DNA from: Ruegeria conchae
GTDB taxonomy: Bacteria > Pseudomonadota > Alphaproteobacteria > Rhodobacterales > Rhodobacteraceae
Reading direction: 5' to 3'
Assembly (NCBI RefSeq): GCF_000192475.1
Contig: NZ_AEYW01000006.1
Coordinates: 124,001 to 188,000 of the forward strand
Length of the DNA: 64,000 nucleotides
Position numbers and translations under genes: made by a program. Shown one piece after another: positions 60,884-64,000 of this stretch. Each line of letters starts with the position of its first letter. Position 1 is the stretch's first letter. The notes under the pieces were generated by a model that saw only the letters and a program-made list of their open reading frames with translations, ran no database searches and was not told the origin of the DNA.

Positions 60884-63424
60884 GTGCAGAATAATCCGCA
60901 TACCACGCTTATCACTCCTAAAGCGCCCGTTGCCGCCAATACCCATGGCGGCCGGGCGAAGTGCCTGCAACGTCTGGTCCGACTGGACATGCCGGTGCCG
61001 CGCACGGTGGCGCTGTCTTTTGACGCGGTGCAGCGCATCGCGGAAGGTCAGGTGCCTGACATCGCCGCCATTCTGGAACAATTCGATGCCGAGGCGCTGC
61101 TGTGTGTACGGCCTAGTTCAGAAGACCCAGATTGGGGTGGCCCGGGCGCAGTGCTGAACATCGGTATGAATGATGCGCGTTATCTCGATCGATCGGCGGA
61201 TATGGGCGCAGAAGCGGCGGCGGCGCTCTATCTTCGGTTCGTGCAGAGCTACGCGCTGCATGTGGCCCGTCTGGACCCGGATGTATTCGATGATATCGAG
61301 ACGGATGGTCGCGAAGGGCTGAGCTTGTATCTGCGCGCGTATGAAGATGAAACCGACGAGGTCTTCCCTCAGGATCGGGGTGAGCAGTTGATCGGTGTCT
61401 TGCGGTCGATGGCGCGGGCGTGGGATGGAACCTCGGCCCGGTTGCTGCGACAGGCCAAAGGGGCACCCGCAGATGCCGGGCTTGGACTGGTGATTCAGGA
61501 AATGATCCCGGGCGTGGGGCAAGGCGAATGTGGATCGGGCGTGCTGCAACTGATTGATCCGGCAACGGGCATGCCTCAGATCACTGGGCGGTATCTGAGC
61601 CAGAGCCAGGGGCGCGATGCGCTCGGCGAAGGCGTTGCTGCGCTGTATCTTGAGAAGGATGAGCGCGGACCATCACTGGAAGATGTGGCTCCCGAAGCTT
61701 TCGCAGATCTCAAGGCCAATGCTGCCTTGATGCGAGAGAAGCTGCGCGAAGAGATGCAAGTCGAGTTTGTCGTTCAGAACGGGCAGGTACATATTCTGGA
61801 TGGTGTCCGGGTGCCACGCGGATCGCGCGCAGGCATGCGGATTGCGGTGCGTTTGGCCGAGGACGGGATCATCCCGCCGCAAGAGGCTGTGATGCGCATC
61901 GACCCGCACTCGCTGAATGAACTGCTGCACCGTCAGGTTCACCCAGACGCTGAACGTGATGTTCTGGCCACGGCCATCGCCGCAAGCCCGGGCGCTGCGA
62001 CAGGTCGGATTGTATTTACCGCAGCCGAAGCGCAGGCCAGCGCTGCACGGGGTGAACCTTGTATTCTTGTGCGCCGTGAAACTTCGCCCGAGGATGTGCG
62101 GGGAATGCATGCCTCGGTTGCGGTGTTGACCGAAAAGGGTGGGATTACCAGCCATGCGGCGGTGATCGGCCGAGGTTTGGGACTGCCTTGTATTGTCGGC
62201 GCGTCCGAGATGCGGTTTCAAACCAAGAAAAAGCTGCTGAACGCTCCGGATGGGCGGGTGTTCAAAACAGGTGACATTCTGACCATCGACGGCACGTCCG
62301 GGCAGGTTCTGGCAGGCCAGCCGGAAATGCTTGAGGCAGCGCTGGATGATTGCTTTCAAACCTTGATGGGGTGGGCCGACGCCGAGCGGGACATTGCGAT
62401 CCGCGCGAATGCCGATACGCCTGCCGATGCACAGACTGCGCGGAATTTTCAAGCAGAAGGGATCGGGCTTTGCCGGACGGAGCACATGTTCTTTGATCCG
62501 GGTCGTCTGACCGTGATGCGCGAGATGATTTTTGCGCAAACGCCCTCGGGGCGTGCTGCGGTGCTGGAACGCCTGCTGCCGATGCAGCGGCAGGATTTTG
62601 TACAGCTGTTTCGTATCATGGAGGGGCAGCCGGTTTGCATCCGCCTGTTCGATCCGCCATTGCATGAATTCCTGCCCACAACCCGTAGTGGACAGAGAGA
62701 ACTGGCCGAGGCGCTGGACCTGCCCGTTTCTGATGTCGAGCGTCGGGTCGAGGCGATGAGCGAATACAACCCCATGCTGGGGCTGCGTGGCGTACGTTTG
62801 GGCGTGACTGTACCCGAAATCTACGACATGCAGGCGCGCGCGATCTTCGAAGCAACGTTGGAGGCCAGCAAGGAAGGCGCACCCGTGGTGCCCGAGGTGA
62901 TGATCCCACTAGTTTCGGCCAAGCGCGAGGTTGAGCTGGTTAAAACCCGGATCGATACGGTCGCGGCCGAGGTTGCCACGGAGCAAGGGCAGGAATTCGA
63001 TTATCGGTTGGGCGTGATGGTGGAAACGCCCCGGGCCTGTCTGCGCGCGAATGAGATTGCCCCGCATTCCGCCTTTCTCAGCTTTGGAACCAACGATTTG
63101 ACTCAGATGACCTATGGATTGTCGCGCGACGATGCGGGGCGGTTCATGTCGGCTTATGTGAATTTGGGGGTCTTCAATGAAGATCCATTTCACGTTCTTG
63201 ATGGGGACGGGGTTGGCGAATTGCTGAAGCTTGGGGCCGAACGTGGTCGGGAGGCTCAGCCAGACGTTACGCTTTCAGTATGTGGTGAACATGGTGGTAA
63301 CCCCGAATCAATCGCCATCTGCCGAGCTCTGGGGTTTGACTACGTGTCCTGCTCTCCCTTCCGAGTTCCGGTCGCTAGGCTGTCTGCCGCTCAACTGGCG
63401 ATTTCGTCCAAACTTGGGGGTTGA
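60884..63424 (+). CDS. Pyruvate phosphate dikinase-like PEP-utilising enzyme
   Basis: An 846-residue protein in the PPDK order: N-terminal ATP-grasp part, swivelling phosphohistidine domain with GGITSHAAVIGRGLGLPC (catalytic His) and C-terminal PEP/pyruvate barrel with VMIPLV, SFGTNDLTQMTYGLSRDD and SVCGEHGGNPESI, ending DYVSCSPFRVPVARLSAAQ. The first about 30 residues of typical PPDK (glycine-rich ATP lid) are shortened. I prefer GTG 60884, with AAAAGG 7-8 nt upstream, over ATG 60839. It probably interconverts pyruvate and PEP. Confidence 0.8.
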   Translation: MQNNPHTTLITPKAPVAANTHGGRAKCLQRLVRLDMPVPRTVALSFDAVQRIAEGQVPDIAAILEQFDAEALLCVRPSSEDPDWGGPGAVLNIGMNDARYLDRSADMGAEAAAALYLRFVQSYALHVARLDPDVFDDIETDGREGLSLYLRAYEDETDEVFPQDRGEQLIGVLRSMARAWDGTSARLLRQAKGAPADAGLGLVIQEMIPGVGQGECGSGVLQLIDPATGMPQITGRYLSQSQGRDALGEGVAALYLEKDERGPSLEDVAPEAFADLKANAALMREKLREEMQVEFVVQNGQVHILDGVRVPRGSRAGMRIAVRLAEDGIIPPQEAVMRIDPHSLNELLHRQVHPDAERDVLATAIAASPGAATGRIVFTAAEAQASAARGEPCILVRRETSPEDVRGMHASVAVLTEKGGITSHAAVIGRGLGLPCIVGASEMRFQTKKKLLNAPDGRVFKTGDILTIDGTSGQVLAGQPEMLEAALDDCFQTLMGWADAERDIAIRANADTPADAQTARNFQAEGIGLCRTEHMFFDPGRLTVMREMIFAQTPSGRAAVLERLLPMQRQDFVQLFRIMEGQPVCIRLFDPPLHEFLPTTRSGQRELAEALDLPVSDVERRVEAMSEYNPMLGLRGVRLGVTVPEIYDMQARAIFEATLEASKEGAPVVPEVMIPLVSAKREVELVKTRIDTVAAEVATEQGQEFDYRLGVMVETPRACLRANEIAPHSAFLSFGTNDLTQMTYGLSRDDAGRFMSAYVNLGVFNEDPFHVLDGDGVGELLKLGAERGREAQPDVTLSVCGEHGGNPESIAICRALGFDYVSCSPFRVPVARLSAAQLAISSKLGG

Positions 63425-63610
63425 CTAACTGTCCACTACCTAGAAATAGTGGCGAAGTAATTGCCCCGCTGTCGATGAAAATCGGTGGCGTAGGCGATTT
63501 TTTACTTGCATTTATTTGAAAACTGGACGTCTGCCTCGAAGTGGGGTATGTGCCTCGTCGCGCCCGCCGGGGGAGGGTATGGCGCGTTTGTGCCTGTGCG
63601 AGGTTATCTG

Positions 63611-64000
63611 ATGAGACGCTACATAATGGCTGTCGCCGTGGGGGCCGCAGCCGTGCTGCCAAGTTTGTTGTTCGCCGAACGGCAGAACGACGAAAAACCT
63701 GTTGAACTGGTTGCCCGTAACGAGCTGCCAGCGCAGAACTTTCGCGACTATCTTACGCTGTTCAAGCCGCGTAAGGCACCGGAAAAGGTTGAAATCTCTT
63801 ACACCAAAGGTTGGTTGGATCAGCAGCCCAACGCAAACGGAGATGAACATTTCCGTTGTCTTGCAGAGGCGCTGTATTTCGAAGCCCGTGGTGAAAGCGT
63901 ACGCGGGCAATTTGCCGTAGCCGAAGTGATCATGAACCGCGTCGAAAGCGGACGCTTTCCGAATTCGCTTTGTGGTGTGATCAAGCAGGGAACCGGCAAG
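63611..64000 (+). CDS. SleB-family cell-wall hydrolase (5' part, cut by window end)
   Basis: An open frame of 130 codons runs to the last base without a stop. After a signal-like segment ([20 protein letters not shown]) and a linker comes the start of a Hydrolase_2/SleB domain: [14 protein letters not shown] (Glu86 is the likely catalytic residue) and [15 protein letters not shown]. SleB-type enzymes cut peptidoglycan glycan strands; in roseobacters they are general cell-wall hydrolases rather than spore lytic enzymes. GAGG lies about 8 nt before the ATG. Confidence 0.85.
   Translation, partial: MRRYIMAVAVGAAAVLPSLLFAERQNDEKPVELVARNELPAQNFRDYLTLFKPRKAPEKVEISYTKGWLDQQPNANGDEHFRCLAEALYFEARGESVRGQFAVAEVIMNRVESGRFPNSLCGVIKQGTGK

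Noticed and set aside
60218..62665. Long minus-strand frames over glyS and the dikinase gene
   Set aside because: Both underlying plus-strand genes are complete and well conserved; the antisense frames have no motifs.
63425..63610. CCACTA/TAGTGG repeat after the dikinase gene as a terminator
   Set aside because: The stem is only 6 bp and has no T-run directly after it.

Overview
The window looks like chromosomal DNA from a Roseobacter-group alphaproteobacterium (Rhodobacteraceae, Ruegeria/Phaeobacter-like). This is inferred from moderately high GC, the PhaP-PhaR polyhydroxybutyrate genes, a SAM-II riboswitch in front of metZ, FolE2 in place of a second FolE, DUF2842 behind purA, and generally alphaproteobacterial protein sequences. 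No database search was possible. There are about 60 genes, one clear pseudogene, and no rRNA, tRNA, CRISPR array, prophage or insertion sequence that I could recognise. No gene-free stretch is longer than 300 bp.

Layout. 1-1.9 kb: phasin PhaP, regulator PhaR and a secreted trypsin-like protease. 1.9-8.0 kb: a minus-strand gamma-glutamylation (Puu-like) amine-catabolism cluster with two glutamine-synthetase-like ligases, a class I amidotransferase, a PuuB-like oxidase and a DegT-type aminotransferase. Two near-identical 16-bp palindromes sit in front of its two transcription units. 8.1-12.3 kb: MtfA peptidase, then a complete polar amino-acid ABC importer whose first permease appears to start at ATT. 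12.5-16 kb: an S41-like protein, tandem TerB-like genes, DUF1330 and a PEP-mutase-family enzyme. 16-21.7 kb: pyrG and secG, divergent from a cobalt-type nitrile hydratase operon, then purA-DUF2842. 21.8-24.4 kb: a decayed outer-membrane-protein gene and a long acidic protein of unknown function.

24.5-35 kb: thiamine diphosphokinase, an EamA exporter, a GFA protein, sdaA and a GST, then rpiA, gor and hflK-hflC-DUF2065-degP. 35-40.6 kb: a CRP/FNR regulator followed by a structured 3' region that may encode a small RNA, then yciB, an EamA protein, ftsY, a YhhN-family protein and a GST. 40.6-49 kb: xseA, purD, a ferredoxin with an FG-GAP protein, an anchored creatininase-like protein, a GST, SAM-II-metZ and folE2. 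49-64 kb: a PhaF/PhaM-like basic-tailed protein, trkH coupled to a ThDP enzyme, a protease-like protein lacking its catalytic residues, glyQ ... glyS with marC and gltS between them, a PEP-utilising dikinase-like enzyme and the start of a SleB-family cell-wall hydrolase.

Most of the window is ordinary core metabolism. The observations most worth following up are the twin palindromic operators of the amine cluster, the candidate small RNA after the CRP/FNR gene, the basic-tailed phasin-like gene with a PhaR-like dyad, the ATT start, the dispersed GGCCAGATGAAG repeat and the SAM-II plus terminator leader.
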